The notes beneath the pieces were generated by a model, which ran no database searches, was not told where the DNA came from, and saw only the letters and a program-made list of their open reading frames with translations. A stretch of DNA of 52,242 bases from contig CAZNFT010000008.1 of assembly GCA_964572745.1 (NCBI GenBank), positions 1 to 52,242 of the forward strand. The letters run 5' to 3'. Each line of letters begins with the position of its first letter. The first letter of the stretch is position 1. The position numbers and the translations under genes are program-made. Below, piece after piece: positions 34,182 through 43,547 of the stretch. The DNA comes from M50B103 sp041667565 (lineage in GTDB: Bacteria > Fidelibacterota > Fidelibacteria > Fidelibacterales > Fidelibacteraceae).

Positions 34182-34804
34182 GAGTAGATGTCTTCAAAAC
34201 CAATGGTGAAAAATTAGATAAGAAAGTGGATCTGGCAAAAGAGGTATTTGGTATAGAACCCAATGAACATACTATTTATCTTGCAGTTAAGGCTGAGTTA
34301 GCCAATATGCGCCAGGGAACACACAAAACAAAAACTCGCAGTGATGCGCGAGGTGGTGGTGCTAAGCCCTGGAGACAGAAAGGTCGCGGTACAGCTCGTG
34401 CCGGTTCTCGTCGTTCTCCTATATGGGTTGGCGGTGGAAGAGCATTTGGACCCGTTCCACATCTTTATACCACAAGGCTTCCCAAAAAGGTCAAACGATT
34501 GGCACGTCGCTCAGCTCTTTCACAGAAAATGAACGACAATGCTATCATGGTCGTTAACGATTTTAATTTAAAAGAAGCAAAAACAAAAAGCCTTGCAACA
34601 ATTCTTGATAAACTTGGTTTAGCAGGCAAGAAATTAACTGTTCTGGTTTCTGAGTTTGAAGAAAATCTCTATTTAGCTGCACGCAATATTCCCAATGTAT
34701 ATATTGTGCCCGCTGAAAGAGCTTCAACTTACGAAATTATGGATTGTGAAGTTCTTGTAATTGAAAAATCAGCTGTTAAGAACATCAACGAGGCCCTTAA
34801 GTAA
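34178..34804 (+). CDS. rplD: 50S ribosomal protein L4
   Basis: The 208-aa product has the long exit-tunnel loop (KTRSDARGGGAKPWRQKGRG, RRSPIWVGGGRAFGP) and a globular part with LVIEKSA. In enterobacteria L4 represses the S10 operon through a leader; no such leader was found here. It is translationally coupled to rplC. Confidence 0.98.
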   Translation: MRVDVFKTNGEKLDKKVDLAKEVFGIEPNEHTIYLAVKAELANMRQGTHKTKTRSDARGGGAKPWRQKGRGTARAGSRRSPIWVGGGRAFGPVPHLYTTRLPKKVKRLARRSALSQKMNDNAIMVVNDFNLKEAKTKSLATILDKLGLAGKKLTVLVSEFEENLYLAARNIPNVYIVPAERASTYEIMDCEVLVIEKSAVKNINEALK

Positions 34805-34819
34805 GGGAATGGTGAATAA

Positions 34820-35137
34820 ATGAAAAAGAATATCATCATCCAGCCGATCTTGACCGAAAAGATCAGTATCATGGGCGAAGAGATGGGCAAGTATGCTTTT
34901 GTCGTAGCTCCTGATGCTAATAAAATCGAGATCAAGAAGGCGATTGAAGATCGTTTCAGCGTCAAAGTTACTGATGTTGCTACGATGAACAGAAAAGGTA
35001 AAGTGAAATCAATGACAGTTCGCTCAGGTGGACGTACAATCCGAACAGAAGGTAGACGAGCATCTTGGAAAAAGGCGATCGTAACCCTTGCTGCAGGAGA
35101 TCGTATTGATTTCTTTGAAGGCGAAACTGCTGTTTAA
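34820..35137 (+). CDS. rplW: 50S ribosomal protein L23
   Basis: The 105-aa product lies at the tunnel exit and docks trigger factor and SRP. It shows IIIQPILTEKISIMGE and KYAFVVAPDANKIEIKKAIE. It lies 15 nt after rplD. Confidence 0.97.
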   Translation: MKKNIIIQPILTEKISIMGEEMGKYAFVVAPDANKIEIKKAIEDRFSVKVTDVATMNRKGKVKSMTVRSGGRTIRTEGRRASWKKAIVTLAAGDRIDFFEGETAV

Positions 35138-35151
35138 GGAATAGGAATCTT

Positions 35152-35982
35152 ATGGCTTTAAAAAGCTACAAACCGCACACTCCGGGTCAACGTTATAAAA
35201 CCACATTGGTTTTTGACGAATTGACAAAAAAAGCACCGGAAAAATCATTGCTGAAACCGAATCCCAAAAGTGGTGGTCGTAACAATAATGGTCGAATTAC
35301 CTCACGCAGACGCGGTGGCGGACATAAACGTCACTATCGTTTGATTGATTTCAAACGCGAAAAGTTTGGGGTACCGTCACGCGTTGCAGCTATTGAATAC
35401 GATCCTAACCGCTCGGCTAATATTGCTCTGCTTATTTATGCAGATGGTGAAAAAAGATACATCATTGCTCCAGAGGGCGTACAGGTCGGCGATAAGCTGA
35501 TTTCCGGTACAGACGCACCCGTTAAACGTGGGAATGCGTTACCGTTAAAAAACATCCCAGCAGGTACAACAGTTCATAATATTGAAATGAAACCTGGTAA
35601 GGGAGCCCAAATCGCTCGTGGAGCTGGTGCTGGTGCACAGATCATGGCGAAAGAGGGCAAGTATGTAACAATTAAGCTTCCTTCTGGTGAAACACGTATG
35701 ATCCTGGAAACTTGCTTAGCCACAATTGGCCAGGTAGGTAATAAAGATCATCAGAATATCACCATAGGTAAAGCTGGCCGTAATCGCTGGAAAGGCAGAC
35801 GCCCGAAAGTTCGTGGTGTTGCAATGAATCCAGTTGATCACCCCATGGGCGGTGGTGAAGGCAAGACCTCTGGTGGTGGACACCCTCGTACACCCTGGGG
35901 TAAACCGACCAAAGGGTATAAAACCCGTAAGAAAAATAATCCGAGCAATAAGTATATTGTTGCGCGTCGGAAGAAAAAGTAA
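35152..35982 (+). CDS. rplB: 50S ribosomal protein L2
   Basis: The 276-aa product is needed for subunit joining and peptidyl-transferase assembly. It has SGGRNNNGRITSRRRGGGHK near the N-terminus and the conserved NPVDHPMGGGEGKTSGGGHP with the key His. The basic tail ends in RRKKK. Confidence 0.98.
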   Translation: MALKSYKPHTPGQRYKTTLVFDELTKKAPEKSLLKPNPKSGGRNNNGRITSRRRGGGHKRHYRLIDFKREKFGVPSRVAAIEYDPNRSANIALLIYADGEKRYIIAPEGVQVGDKLISGTDAPVKRGNALPLKNIPAGTTVHNIEMKPGKGAQIARGAGAGAQIMAKEGKYVTIKLPSGETRMILETCLATIGQVGNKDHQNITIGKAGRNRWKGRRPKVRGVAMNPVDHPMGGGEGKTSGGGHPRTPWGKPTKGYKTRKKNNPSNKYIVARRKKK

Positions 35983-35994
35983 AGGTGAATATAT

Positions 35995-36252
35995 ATGCCT
36001 AGGTCATTAAAAAAAGGTCCTTATGTTGATGCTTCACTTGTAAAAAAAGTGGATGATATGATGTCAGCTGGTAAAAAGAAAGTGATAAAAACATGGTCAC
36101 GTCGTTCTACCATTATACCTGACTTTGTCGGATTCACTTTTGCAGTGCATAACGGAACAAAATTTATCCCTGTTTATATCACCGAAAATATGGTTGGTCA
36201 TAAATTGGGCGAATTTTCACCTACGCGGACATACCGCGGACATAAGTCATAA
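35995..36252 (+). CDS. rpsS: 30S ribosomal protein S19
   Basis: The 85-aa product has MPRSLKKGPYVD and the C-terminal MVGHKLGEFSPTRTYRGH, both typical. It binds 16S rRNA in the head together with S13. It lies 12 nt after rplB. Confidence 0.98.
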   Translation: MPRSLKKGPYVDASLVKKVDDMMSAGKKKVIKTWSRRSTIIPDFVGFTFAVHNGTKFIPVYITENMVGHKLGEFSPTRTYRGHKS

Positions 36253-36269
36253 ACAAGAGTAGGAATATA

Positions 36270-36644
36270 ATGAAAGCTCGTGCAGTAAATAAGTACATAA
36301 GACATAGTGCAAAAAAGATGAAACCAATGCTGGACATGGTCCGTGGCAAACAGGTTGATACAGTCTTAAATATGCTATCACTTATGCCCAAGAAATCAGC
36401 AAAGATCGTCGAATTGACTACGCGTTCTGCAGTATCAAACTTATTGAATACTGAAGAAGGTGCAAAGATCAATCCTGATGAACTTATTATTGCTGAAGCC
36501 TATGCGAATCAGGGTCCTGTTATGAAACGGATCCGTCCTCGCTCAATGGGTCGTGCATACATGATTCGTAAACGTACATGTCATTTAACGATCGTCGTTT
36601 CAACTCCAGAAGTTGCTGACGTCGATACGAAAGAGAAGGAGTAA
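36270..36644 (+). CDS. rplV: 50S ribosomal protein L22
   Basis: The 124-aa product has the beta-hairpin GPVMKRIRPRSMGRAYMIRK that lines the exit tunnel and affects macrolide sensitivity. The tail is slightly longer and acidic (DVDTKEKE). It lies 3 nt before rpsC. Confidence 0.97.
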   Translation: MKARAVNKYIRHSAKKMKPMLDMVRGKQVDTVLNMLSLMPKKSAKIVELTTRSAVSNLLNTEEGAKINPDELIIAEAYANQGPVMKRIRPRSMGRAYMIRKRTCHLTIVVSTPEVADVDTKEKE

Positions 36645-36647
36645 ACC

Positions 36648-37277
36648 TTGGGTCAAAAAACACATCCTTATGGTTTTCGTCTTGGTGTAACAAGGGAATG
36701 GCTCTCAAATTGGTATGACGAGCGTAATTTTGCTGCCAAATTAAATGAAGATTTGATGCTTCGTAAATATTTGAAAAAGCGTCTGGCTAATGCCGGTGTC
36801 GCTAAGATCGAAATTGAACGTACATCAAAAGCTATCTCCATTACTATTCACACATCGCGTCCCGGTGTTGTGATTGGAGCAAAAGGCAAAGAAGTCGATC
36901 AGTTACGTGAAGAGATCAGGAAACTGACCCAATTTGACGTAAACGTTAATGTTGTAGAAATCAAGAAACCTGAATTGAACGCATATCTTGTTGGTGAGAA
37001 CATTGCTCAGCAATTGGTTAAGAAAATGCCATTCCGCCGTATATTGAAGCGCAGTATCCAAAATACTATGCGTCAAGGTGCAGATGGTATTCGTATCCAG
37101 TTATCAGGTCGTTTAGGCGGCGCTGAAATGGCACGACAGGAAACAGCTCGTGAAGGCCGTGTTCCATTACATACCTTGCGTTCAGATATTGATTATGCTG
37201 AAGTAACAGCATTCACAACTTATGGTTGTATCGGTATTAAGGTATGGATCTGCAACGGTGAAGTCTCTACAATCTAA
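36648..37277 (+). CDS. rpsC: 30S ribosomal protein S3
   Basis: The 209-aa product starts with TTG behind AAGGAG (MGQKTHPYGFRLGVTREW). It carries the KH domain (RPGVVIGAKGKEVDQLREE, with the GxxG loop) and GGAEMARQETAREGRVPLHT of the C-terminal part. It lies at the mRNA entry. Confidence 0.98.
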   Translation: MGQKTHPYGFRLGVTREWLSNWYDERNFAAKLNEDLMLRKYLKKRLANAGVAKIEIERTSKAISITIHTSRPGVVIGAKGKEVDQLREEIRKLTQFDVNVNVVEIKKPELNAYLVGENIAQQLVKKMPFRRILKRSIQNTMRQGADGIRIQLSGRLGGAEMARQETAREGRVPLHTLRSDIDYAEVTAFTTYGCIGIKVWICNGEVSTI

Positions 37278-37294
37278 CAGGAATGGAGTAATCA

Positions 37295-37714
37295 ATGTTA
37301 GTGCCTAGAAAGGTAAAATATAGAAAACAACATCGCGGGCGTCGTGCAGGATTGGCATATCGTGGATCAACAGTTAGTTTTGGTGATTATGGCTTAAAGG
37401 CTACCGAAGCTGCTTGGATCACGTCTCGTCAAATTGAATCAGCCCGTGTAGCCATATCACGTATAGTTCGTAAACATGGAAAAATGTGGATACGAGTATT
37501 CCCGGACAAACCCGTCTCTAAAAAACCCGCTGAAACCCGTCAGGGTAAAGGTAAGGGTGGACCCGAGTTCTGGGTTGCGGTGGTAAAACCAGGTCGAATT
37601 CTATTTGAAGTCGAAGGTCTATCGGAAGAAATGGCAAAAGAAGCTTTCCGTCTGGCTGCTCACAAGTTGCCTATTGGGGCTAAAATGGTCAAAAGACGCG
37701 AGTTGGGAGGATAA
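37295..37714 (+). CDS. rplP: 50S ribosomal protein L16
   Basis: The 139-aa product starts MLVPRKVKYRKQHRGRR. It contains AWITSRQIESARVAI and KPAETRQGKGKGGPEFWVA, near the A-site tRNA elbow. It lies 4 nt before rpmC. Confidence 0.98.
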   Translation: MLVPRKVKYRKQHRGRRAGLAYRGSTVSFGDYGLKATEAAWITSRQIESARVAISRIVRKHGKMWIRVFPDKPVSKKPAETRQGKGKGGPEFWVAVVKPGRILFEVEGLSEEMAKEAFRLAAHKLPIGAKMVKRRELGG

Positions 37715-37718
37715 TTAT

Positions 37719-37922
37719 ATGTTATCGAAAGCCGAATTGAAAGAGTTAAATAGAGATGATGTGATTGTAAAATTACGCGACGATGAAGAAGCGTTTATGA
37801 ACCTTCGTTTTCAGCACGCCTTGCAGCAGCTGGAAAACCCCGGTCAGTTGAAATTCCTTAAAAGAGAAATTGCTCAGCTGAAAACAATCATTCATGAGTA
37901 TGAACTCGGATTGCGTAAATAA
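37719..37922 (+). CDS. rpmC: 50S ribosomal protein L29
   Basis: The 67-aa helical protein at the tunnel exit has MLSKAELKELNRDDVIVKL, then NLRFQHALQQLENPGQLK. The start at 37719 follows GGGAGG; a longer open frame upstream overlaps rplP and is unlikely. Confidence 0.96.
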   Translation: MLSKAELKELNRDDVIVKLRDDEEAFMNLRFQHALQQLENPGQLKFLKREIAQLKTIIHEYELGLRK

Positions 37923-37936
37923 CAGGAAGTTCAGAA

Positions 37937-38200
37937 ATGTCATATACAAATCGTAAAGAAATAATCGGTGTTGTTGTGAGCAACAAAATGGATAAGACGG
38001 TTACCGTAAAGGTCACCCGACGTGTTAAACATTCTGTCTACGGTAAGTACATCAATATTAGTCGTAAATTTATGGCTCATGATGAAAATAGCGTATGCAA
38101 AGTTGGTGATACCATATCCATTGTTGAAACACGCCCGATGAGTCGTAATAAACGCTGGCGAGTCAAGGATATCCTTGATCATGCGCCTGTCGTAAAATAG
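37937..38200 (+). CDS. rpsQ: 30S ribosomal protein S17
   Basis: The 87-aa OB-fold protein has GVVVSNKMDKTVTVKVTR and GDTISIVETRPMSRNKRW. It binds the 5' domain of 16S rRNA. The length is normal. Confidence 0.97.
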   Translation: MSYTNRKEIIGVVVSNKMDKTVTVKVTRRVKHSVYGKYINISRKFMAHDENSVCKVGDTISIVETRPMSRNKRWRVKDILDHAPVVK

Positions 38201-38226
38201 CATCAAAGTTGAAAGGCAGATAAACG

Positions 38227-38595
38227 ATGATTCAAGTTGAAAGTAAATTAAAAGTTGCTGACAACACAGGTGCAAAAGTTGTTCAATGCATTAAAGTATT
38301 GGGTGGAACAGGACGCCGTTATGCAAGTGTTGGCGATGTTATAGTTGTCGCAATAAAACAGGCCTTACCGAATGGGTCAGCCCATAAAGGTGATGTCTCA
38401 AAGGCAGTTATTGTCCGCACCAATAAAGAAGTAGGGCGTCCAGATGGATCTTATATCCGTTTTGACGACAATGCAGTCGTATTGATCAACCCTCAGGGAG
38501 AACCTTTGGGAACTCGTATCTTTGGTCCGGTGGCTCGTGAATTGCGTGAAAAGCATTACATGAAAATCGTATCAATGGCGCCTGAAGTACTGTAA
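38227..38595 (+). CDS. rplN: 50S ribosomal protein L14
   Basis: The 122-aa product starts MIQVESKLKVADNTGAK and has the conserved GTRIFGPVARELR near the end. It forms an intersubunit bridge and binds RsfS. It marks the start of the spc part, without any promoter or terminator before it. Confidence 0.98.
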   Translation: MIQVESKLKVADNTGAKVVQCIKVLGGTGRRYASVGDVIVVAIKQALPNGSAHKGDVSKAVIVRTNKEVGRPDGSYIRFDDNAVVLINPQGEPLGTRIFGPVARELREKHYMKIVSMAPEVL

Positions 38596-38605
38596 GGAGT
38601 AAATT

Positions 38606-38917
38606 GTGCATATAAAAAAAGGTGATGTAATAAAGGTAATTGCTGGTAAATATAAGGGTAAGGAAGGAAAGGTCCTTAAGATCTTTCTTGACAAGAACCG
38701 CGTGATCGTTGAAGGTGTGAACCTTGTTAAGCGCGCTACCCGACCAAGTCAGCAGAACCCACAGGGCGGCATTATTGAAAAAGAAGCCGCGATCAATGCG
38801 TCCAATTGTATGTTGATTGTAAATGGTACGCCTACCCGTATTGGTACTCGTATTTTGAAAGATGGTTCAAAAGTACGTTTTTCCAAGAAAACAGGCGAAA
38901 CTGTGGAAGGGAAATAA
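38606..38917 (+). CDS. rplX: 50S ribosomal protein L24
   Basis: The 103-aa product starts with GTG behind AAGGAG. It has the KOW motif KKGDVIKVIAGKYKGKEGKV and NPQGGIIEKEAAINASN. It is an assembly initiator of the large subunit. It lies 2 nt before rplE. Confidence 0.97.
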   Translation: MHIKKGDVIKVIAGKYKGKEGKVLKIFLDKNRVIVEGVNLVKRATRPSQQNPQGGIIEKEAAINASNCMLIVNGTPTRIGTRILKDGSKVRFSKKTGETVEGK

Positions 38918-38919
38918 TA

Positions 38920-39480
38920 ATGAGCAATATCCCATCATTACAGAAGAAATTTAAAGAAGAGATCACACCAGCTCTTATAAAAACCTTCGGGTATAAGAAC
39001 GTGATGCAAGTTCCAAAGCTTACTAAGATCACTTTAAGTCTGGGCCTTGGCACAGCACGTGAAGACAAGGGCAAATTGGAAAGTGCACTAAATGATCTAA
39101 CAACAATTGCTGGTCAGAAACCAGTTATAACCTATGCGAAAAAAGCTATTTCAAATTTCAAGATCCGAAAAGGCGATCCTGTTGGTCTAATGGTTACCCT
39201 GCGTAATGTCAATATGTATGAATTTTTAAATAGATTCATCAATGTTGCTTTACCGCGCGTGCGTGACTTTAATGGCCTCTCGGATAAAGCCTTCGATGGT
39301 CAGGGAAACTATTCTATCGGTATTACCGAACAGATCATTTTTCCTGAAATTGATTACGATAAAGTAGATGAAGTTCGCGGAATGAACATCACGTTCACTA
39401 CATCGGCAAATAAAGACCAAGAAGCATACGAATTGCTAAAAGGTTTTGGATTTCCTTTTGTACGACGTGAAGAAAAATAA
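38920..39480 (+). CDS. rplE: 50S ribosomal protein L5
   Basis: The 186-aa product binds 5S rRNA. It has NVMQVPKLTKITLSLGLG, AISNFKIRKGDPVG and GNYSIGITEQIIFPEIDYD. The start at 38920 is chosen; a longer frame to 38806 overlaps rplX fully. Confidence 0.97.
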   Translation: MSNIPSLQKKFKEEITPALIKTFGYKNVMQVPKLTKITLSLGLGTAREDKGKLESALNDLTTIAGQKPVITYAKKAISNFKIRKGDPVGLMVTLRNVNMYEFLNRFINVALPRVRDFNGLSDKAFDGQGNYSIGITEQIIFPEIDYDKVDEVRGMNITFTTSANKDQEAYELLKGFGFPFVRREEK

Positions 39481-39494
39481 GGAAAGATGTTGTT

Positions 39495-39680
39495 ATGGCT
39501 AAAAGATCATTAATCGCCAAAGCTAAGCGCGAAGCAAAGTTTTCAACACGGAAATACACACGCTGCTCTCGTTGCGGTCGTCCAAGATCCGTCTACAAAA
39601 AATTCGGCCTTTGCCGAATATGTTTTCGTGAACTGGCTTTAAAGGGTGAGATTCCCGGTGTAACAAAAGCAAGTTGGTAA
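39495..39680 (+). CDS. rpsN: 30S ribosomal protein S14, zinc-binding type
   Basis: The 61-aa short form has Cys24-xx-Cys27 and Cys40-xx-Cys43 (CSRCGRP, CRIC), so it binds zinc. Many Bacteroidetes carry the longer zinc-free form, so the short form is a useful lineage marker. It ends in KASW as usual. Confidence 0.97.
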   Translation: MAKRSLIAKAKREAKFSTRKYTRCSRCGRPRSVYKKFGLCRICFRELALKGEIPGVTKASW

Positions 39681-39693
39681 AAAGAGGTAACAA

Positions 39694-40089
39694 ATGCTAA
39701 CAGATCCCATTGCAGATTTTTTGACACGTATTAGAAACGCGTCTAAAGCAGGACATCCCTGGGTAGAGATCCCGGCTTCAAAATTAAAAGCCAGGATATC
39801 TCTTGTGCTCAAGGAAAAGGGTTACATAAAAGATTTTATCTTAATTGAAGATGGTAAACAAGGTATGCTTCGTCTTTATCTGAAATATCAGCAAGATGGA
39901 CGTCCCGTGATTTACACTCTTGAACGTGTAAGTAAGCCCGGTCGTAGAATGTATGTTAAAAGCACAGATATCCCCCGTGTAAACAATGGTTTAGGAATCG
40001 GTATTCTGTCGACATCACACGGTGTTATTACCGATAAAGATGCTCGCAAAATGCAGGTTGGCGGCGAATATTTGTGTAAAATATGGTAG
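39694..40089 (+). CDS. rpsH: 30S ribosomal protein S8
   Basis: The 131-aa product shows DPIADFLTRIRNASKA and the C-terminal GLGIGILSTSHGVITDKDAR. In enterobacteria S8 represses the spc operon by binding mRNA at rplE; I did not find the matching site. Confidence 0.98.
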   Translation: MLTDPIADFLTRIRNASKAGHPWVEIPASKLKARISLVLKEKGYIKDFILIEDGKQGMLRLYLKYQQDGRPVIYTLERVSKPGRRMYVKSTDIPRVNNGLGIGILSTSHGVITDKDARKMQVGGEYLCKIW

Positions 40090-40101
40090 GAAAGGATTGA
40101 T

Positions 40102-40644
40102 ATGTCGAGAATCGGAAAAAAACCTATCGAAATACCTGCCGGTGTAACGGTAGACATTAAAGACAATGTCGTTGTGGTCAAAGGCCCCAAAGGCGAACTC
40201 ACTCAATCCTTTACTGATGGTGTTACGGTTAAAATTGATGAAAATCAAGTGATCGTAGAATGCTTAAGTGATGAAAAGAAATCACGTGCTTTGCATGGTT
40301 TAACTCGTGCCCTTATTGCCAATATGGTTGAGGGTGTGCTGAATGCTTACGAGATCGCCTTGCAGATAGTTGGTGTTGGTTTTCACGGTGAAGTCAGAAG
40401 CAATAAATGTCTTCTGCTTAATCTTGGTTATTCCCACCAAATCCTTTTGGATGCGCCTGATGGAATAGAATTCTCTGTACAGCGTGACATTATTAAAGTA
40501 ACAGGTATTGATAAACAATTGGTCGGCGAAGTAGCTGCCCAAATCCGCAAGTTGCGTAAACCTGAACCTTACAAAGGTAAAGGTATTCGTTATGTGGGTG
40601 AACAAATTCAGCGTAAGACCGGTAAAACAGCCGGTGGTGCCTAA
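40102..40644 (+). CDS. rplF: 50S ribosomal protein L6
   Basis: The 180-aa product has two related domains. It has MSRIGKKPIEIPAGV, VVVKGPKGEL and the conserved KPEPYKGKGIRYVGE. It lies near the sarcin-ricin loop. Confidence 0.98.
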   Translation: MSRIGKKPIEIPAGVTVDIKDNVVVVKGPKGELTQSFTDGVTVKIDENQVIVECLSDEKKSRALHGLTRALIANMVEGVLNAYEIALQIVGVGFHGEVRSNKCLLLNLGYSHQILLDAPDGIEFSVQRDIIKVTGIDKQLVGEVAAQIRKLRKPEPYKGKGIRYVGEQIQRKTGKTAGGA

Positions 40645-40678
40645 TAAGCAATAGCGCCAATTTGAAAAAGGATCAATC

Positions 40679-41050
40679 ATGAAATGTAAAAGTAAATCGA
40701 AACGCGACGCGCGAATAAAGAAAAAGATCCGGATTAGAAAAAGATTGTCCGGGACTGCTGCTAGACCTCGCCTCGTTGTGTATAAAAGCAATATGCACAT
40801 TAGCGCTCAATTAGTTAATGATGATACTCATGAAGTAATCTGTTCAGCATCTTCTTTTGCTAAAGATCTTCGTGAATCTCTCAAGGGAAAAAATAAAACA
40901 GAATTGAGTGTTGGTGTTGGACAGTCCATTGCTGAAAAAGCAAAAGCAAACGGTATAACATCTGTTGTTTTTGATCGTAATGGTTTTATTTACCACGGTC
41001 GTGTTCAAGCTTTAGCTGATGCATGTCGTAAAAACGGTTTAGAATTCTAA
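40679..41050 (+). CDS. rplR: 50S ribosomal protein L18
   Basis: The 123-aa 5S rRNA-binding protein has RIRKRLSGTAARPRLVVYKS, NMHISAQLVND and VVFDRNGFIYHGRVQALAD. It lies 34 nt after rplF. Confidence 0.97.
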   Translation: MKCKSKSKRDARIKKKIRIRKRLSGTAARPRLVVYKSNMHISAQLVNDDTHEVICSASSFAKDLRESLKGKNKTELSVGVGQSIAEKAKANGITSVVFDRNGFIYHGRVQALADACRKNGLEF

Positions 41051-41064
41051 CAAAGGAGTACGCA

Positions 41065-41568
41065 TTGAGATCAATTAATCCAGCCGAACTCGAATTGAGT
41101 GAAGGTAAATTAATCAAGCTAAATCGCGTTGCTAAAGTGGTTACCGGTGGTCGTCGTTTTCGTTTCAACGCTATCGTTGCGATCGGTGATTCTAAGGGCC
41201 ATGTTGGAATTGGCCTTGGTAAGTCAAATCAAGTAACAGACGCGATTAATAAAGGACGCGAAGATGCCAAGAAAAATTTGGTACGCGTTCCAATTATACA
41301 TGGAACTATCCCCTTTGAGATCACTGCTAAATACGGTGGCGCAAAGGTCTTACTAAAACCGGCTTCTCCCGGTACCGGTATTATTGCCGGCGGCCCTGTT
41401 CGTGCTATTATGGAACAGGTCGGAGTGACAGACATTCTTGCCAAATCTATCGGCAGTGCTAACTCACACAATGTTGTTAAAGCTACAATGCATGCTCTAA
41501 GCTTACTTGAAGATGCATATATGGTCGCAAAACGACGCGGTGTGACTGTTGAGGAGGTTTTTAATTAA
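41065..41568 (+). CDS. rpsE: 30S ribosomal protein S5
   Basis: The 167-aa product starts with TTG behind AAGGAG. It has KLIKLNRVAKVVTGGRRFRF, VGIGLGKSNQVTDAI and ASPGTGIIAGGPVRAI. It takes part in decoding accuracy. Its final codons carry the GAGGAGG ribosome site of rpmD. Confidence 0.97.
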   Translation: MRSINPAELELSEGKLIKLNRVAKVVTGGRRFRFNAIVAIGDSKGHVGIGLGKSNQVTDAINKGREDAKKNLVRVPIIHGTIPFEITAKYGGAKVLLKPASPGTGIIAGGPVRAIMEQVGVTDILAKSIGSANSHNVVKATMHALSLLEDAYMVAKRRGVTVEEVFN

Positions 41569-41569
41569 A

Positions 41570-41767
41570 ATGGCAAAGAAAAAAGAAAAACAACTAAAGA
41601 TCACACAGATCAAAAGTACAATCGGATATAGGGCAAAAACTCGTCTTACCATCGAAGCATTGGGCCTTGGCAAAATGTATAAATCGGTAGTATTGCCTGA
41701 TAACCCCGCTATTCGTGGTATGATCAATAAAATCCCTCATCTTCTAAAGGTAGAGGAGCTATCATGA
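41570..41767 (+). CDS. rpmD: 50S ribosomal protein L30
   Basis: The 65-aa product has LKITQIKSTIGYRAKTRLTI and NPAIRGMINKIPHLLKVEE. The start at 41570, 1 nt after the rpsE stop, fits the GAGGAGG site. Its stop overlaps the rplO start by 4 nt. Confidence 0.96.
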   Translation: MAKKKEKQLKITQIKSTIGYRAKTRLTIEALGLGKMYKSVVLPDNPAIRGMINKIPHLLKVEELS

Positions 41768-42210
41768 GTTTATCTAAATTAACCCCTGCAAAGGGAGCTA
41801 AAGTTAAAAAGACTAAGCGTCTTGGACGTGGTCAGGGATCTGGTTGGGGAACAACCGGTGGCCGCGGTATGAATGGTCAAAAATCGCGTTCAGGTTCAAA
41901 GCAGCATCCTTGGTTTGAAGGTGGACAGATGCCATTACAGCGTCGTGTACCGAAACGTGGTTTCTCTAACAAACGCTTTCGTCAAGAATATCAAATTGTT
42001 AATCTTCAAGAATTAAATTTACTTGAAGATGTAAAAACAGTTACTGCAGAAACATTAAAAGAATTCGGACTGATCAAGAAACTGAATATACCTGTTAAAA
42101 TTCTCGCATACGGTGAAATGACTAAAGCAATGGAGATCACTGCGGATGCATTTAGCGAAACAGCGAAAGAAAAGATCGAAAAAGCAGGTGGAAAGGCTAT
42201 AGTATTATGA
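41764..42210 (+). CDS. rplO: 50S ribosomal protein L15
   Basis: The 148-aa product has LGRGQGSGWGTTGGRGMNGQ and KSRSGSKQHPWFEGGQMPLQ, the extended N-terminal part that fills 23S rRNA. It overlaps both neighbours by 4 nt (ATGA), so translation is probably coupled. Confidence 0.98.
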   Translation: MSLSKLTPAKGAKVKKTKRLGRGQGSGWGTTGGRGMNGQKSRSGSKQHPWFEGGQMPLQRRVPKRGFSNKRFRQEYQIVNLQELNLLEDVKTVTAETLKEFGLIKKLNIPVKILAYGEMTKAMEITADAFSETAKEKIEKAGGKAIVL

Positions 42211-43526
42211 TGCAATCTGTTCGTTCCATGTTCAAGATCCAGGAATTAAGACAACGTATATTGTTTACGCTTTTTGTTTTATTTCTAGCTCGTGTTGGTG
42301 CTCATGTTCCGCTACCAGGAATTGATGCAAAATTACTTGCGGCGGCTGCATCGGGAATGGACAATACTCTGCTTGGCTTGTGGGATATGTTTGCAGGTGG
42401 TGCTTTTAAAAAAGCTACTGTATTCGCATTAGGTATTATGCCTTATATCTCCACCAGCATTATCATCACATTGCTTGGTAGCGTATTCCCTTATTTCCAG
42501 CGCTTGAGAAATGAAGGCGAAGCCGGACGACGTAAGATCACACAGATTACTCGTTACGGTACAGTCTTCTTAGCTGCTATGCAGGCTTGGGCAGTTGCAA
42601 ATTATTTGATAAGACTCCAGTCAGGTGGACAAAGTGTTGTCGCCTATCCGGGATTTAGTTTTATCATGATGACCATTGTTGCTTTGGTAACTGGTACGAT
42701 GTTGTTAATGTGGTTAGGTGAACAAATTACTGATCGTGGTATTGGTAATGGCATCTCTCTTATCATTACGATTAACATTATTTCCAGACTACCCGCAACT
42801 ATTGCAAACGAGGTAACCATGCTTCGTGCCGGTGCTCGCGACCTCTTGGTTGAGATCATCTTAATCCTTATCCTTATAATTGTGATAGGGTTTGTGATCT
42901 ATCTAACACAGGGAGTTCGTAAAATACCTGTACAGTATGCTAAAAAGGTTGTTGGCCGTAAAGTATATGGCGGACAATCAACACATATTCCTTTACGCGT
43001 GAATTCATCTGGCGTTATGCCTATCATCTTTGCTCAGACAATTGTCTTTATACCAAATTCAATTGGTATGTTATTCAAAGATGTTGATTGGTTGAACCGC
43101 GGCTGGTTTACGGTTGATAATTGGCCTTATTGGTTAATATACTCGATCATTATTATTTTGTTTGCGTATTTTTACACCGCTTTATCATTTAATCCCACAG
43201 AAGTTGCGGATAATATGAAAAAGAATGGTGGATTTATCCCTGGTATTCGCCCCGGTAAAAAAACTGCTGAATATCTCGATAATATTATAACAAGAATTAC
43301 ATTGCCAGGTGCAATTATGCTTGCAGTTGTGGCAATATTACCTTATGTATTGATGAAAGTTATGGGCATTGATTATAACCTTGCCAGCTTCTTTGGTGGA
43401 ACTTCGGTGATCATTCTGGTAGGTGTTGCTTTGGATACATTGCAACAAATCGAATCTCATCTGATCTCTCGCCATTATGATGGCTTTATGAAAAAAGGTA
43501 AGATCAAAGGCCGTAGCAGATTTTAA
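42207..43526 (+). CDS. secY: Preprotein translocase subunit SecY
   Basis: The 439-aa channel protein has ten membrane segments. It has ARVGAHVPLPGID after helix 1, the plug region with WDMFAGGAFKKATVFALGIM, PYISTSI, and the cytosolic loops GNGISLII and RSRF at the C-terminus. It works with the SecE encoded at 17518. The start could be either of two consecutive ATG codons. Confidence 0.98.
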   Translation: MMQSVRSMFKIQELRQRILFTLFVLFLARVGAHVPLPGIDAKLLAAAASGMDNTLLGLWDMFAGGAFKKATVFALGIMPYISTSIIITLLGSVFPYFQRLRNEGEAGRRKITQITRYGTVFLAAMQAWAVANYLIRLQSGGQSVVAYPGFSFIMMTIVALVTGTMLLMWLGEQITDRGIGNGISLIITINIISRLPATIANEVTMLRAGARDLLVEIILILILIIVIGFVIYLTQGVRKIPVQYAKKVVGRKVYGGQSTHIPLRVNSSGVMPIIFAQTIVFIPNSIGMLFKDVDWLNRGWFTVDNWPYWLIYSIIIILFAYFYTALSFNPTEVADNMKKNGGFIPGIRPGKKTAEYLDNIITRITLPGAIMLAVVAILPYVLMKVMGIDYNLASFFGGTSVIILVGVALDTLQQIESHLISRHYDGFMKKGKIKGRSRF

Positions 43527-43547
43527 GTTATTTGAAAGAAAAGAAAG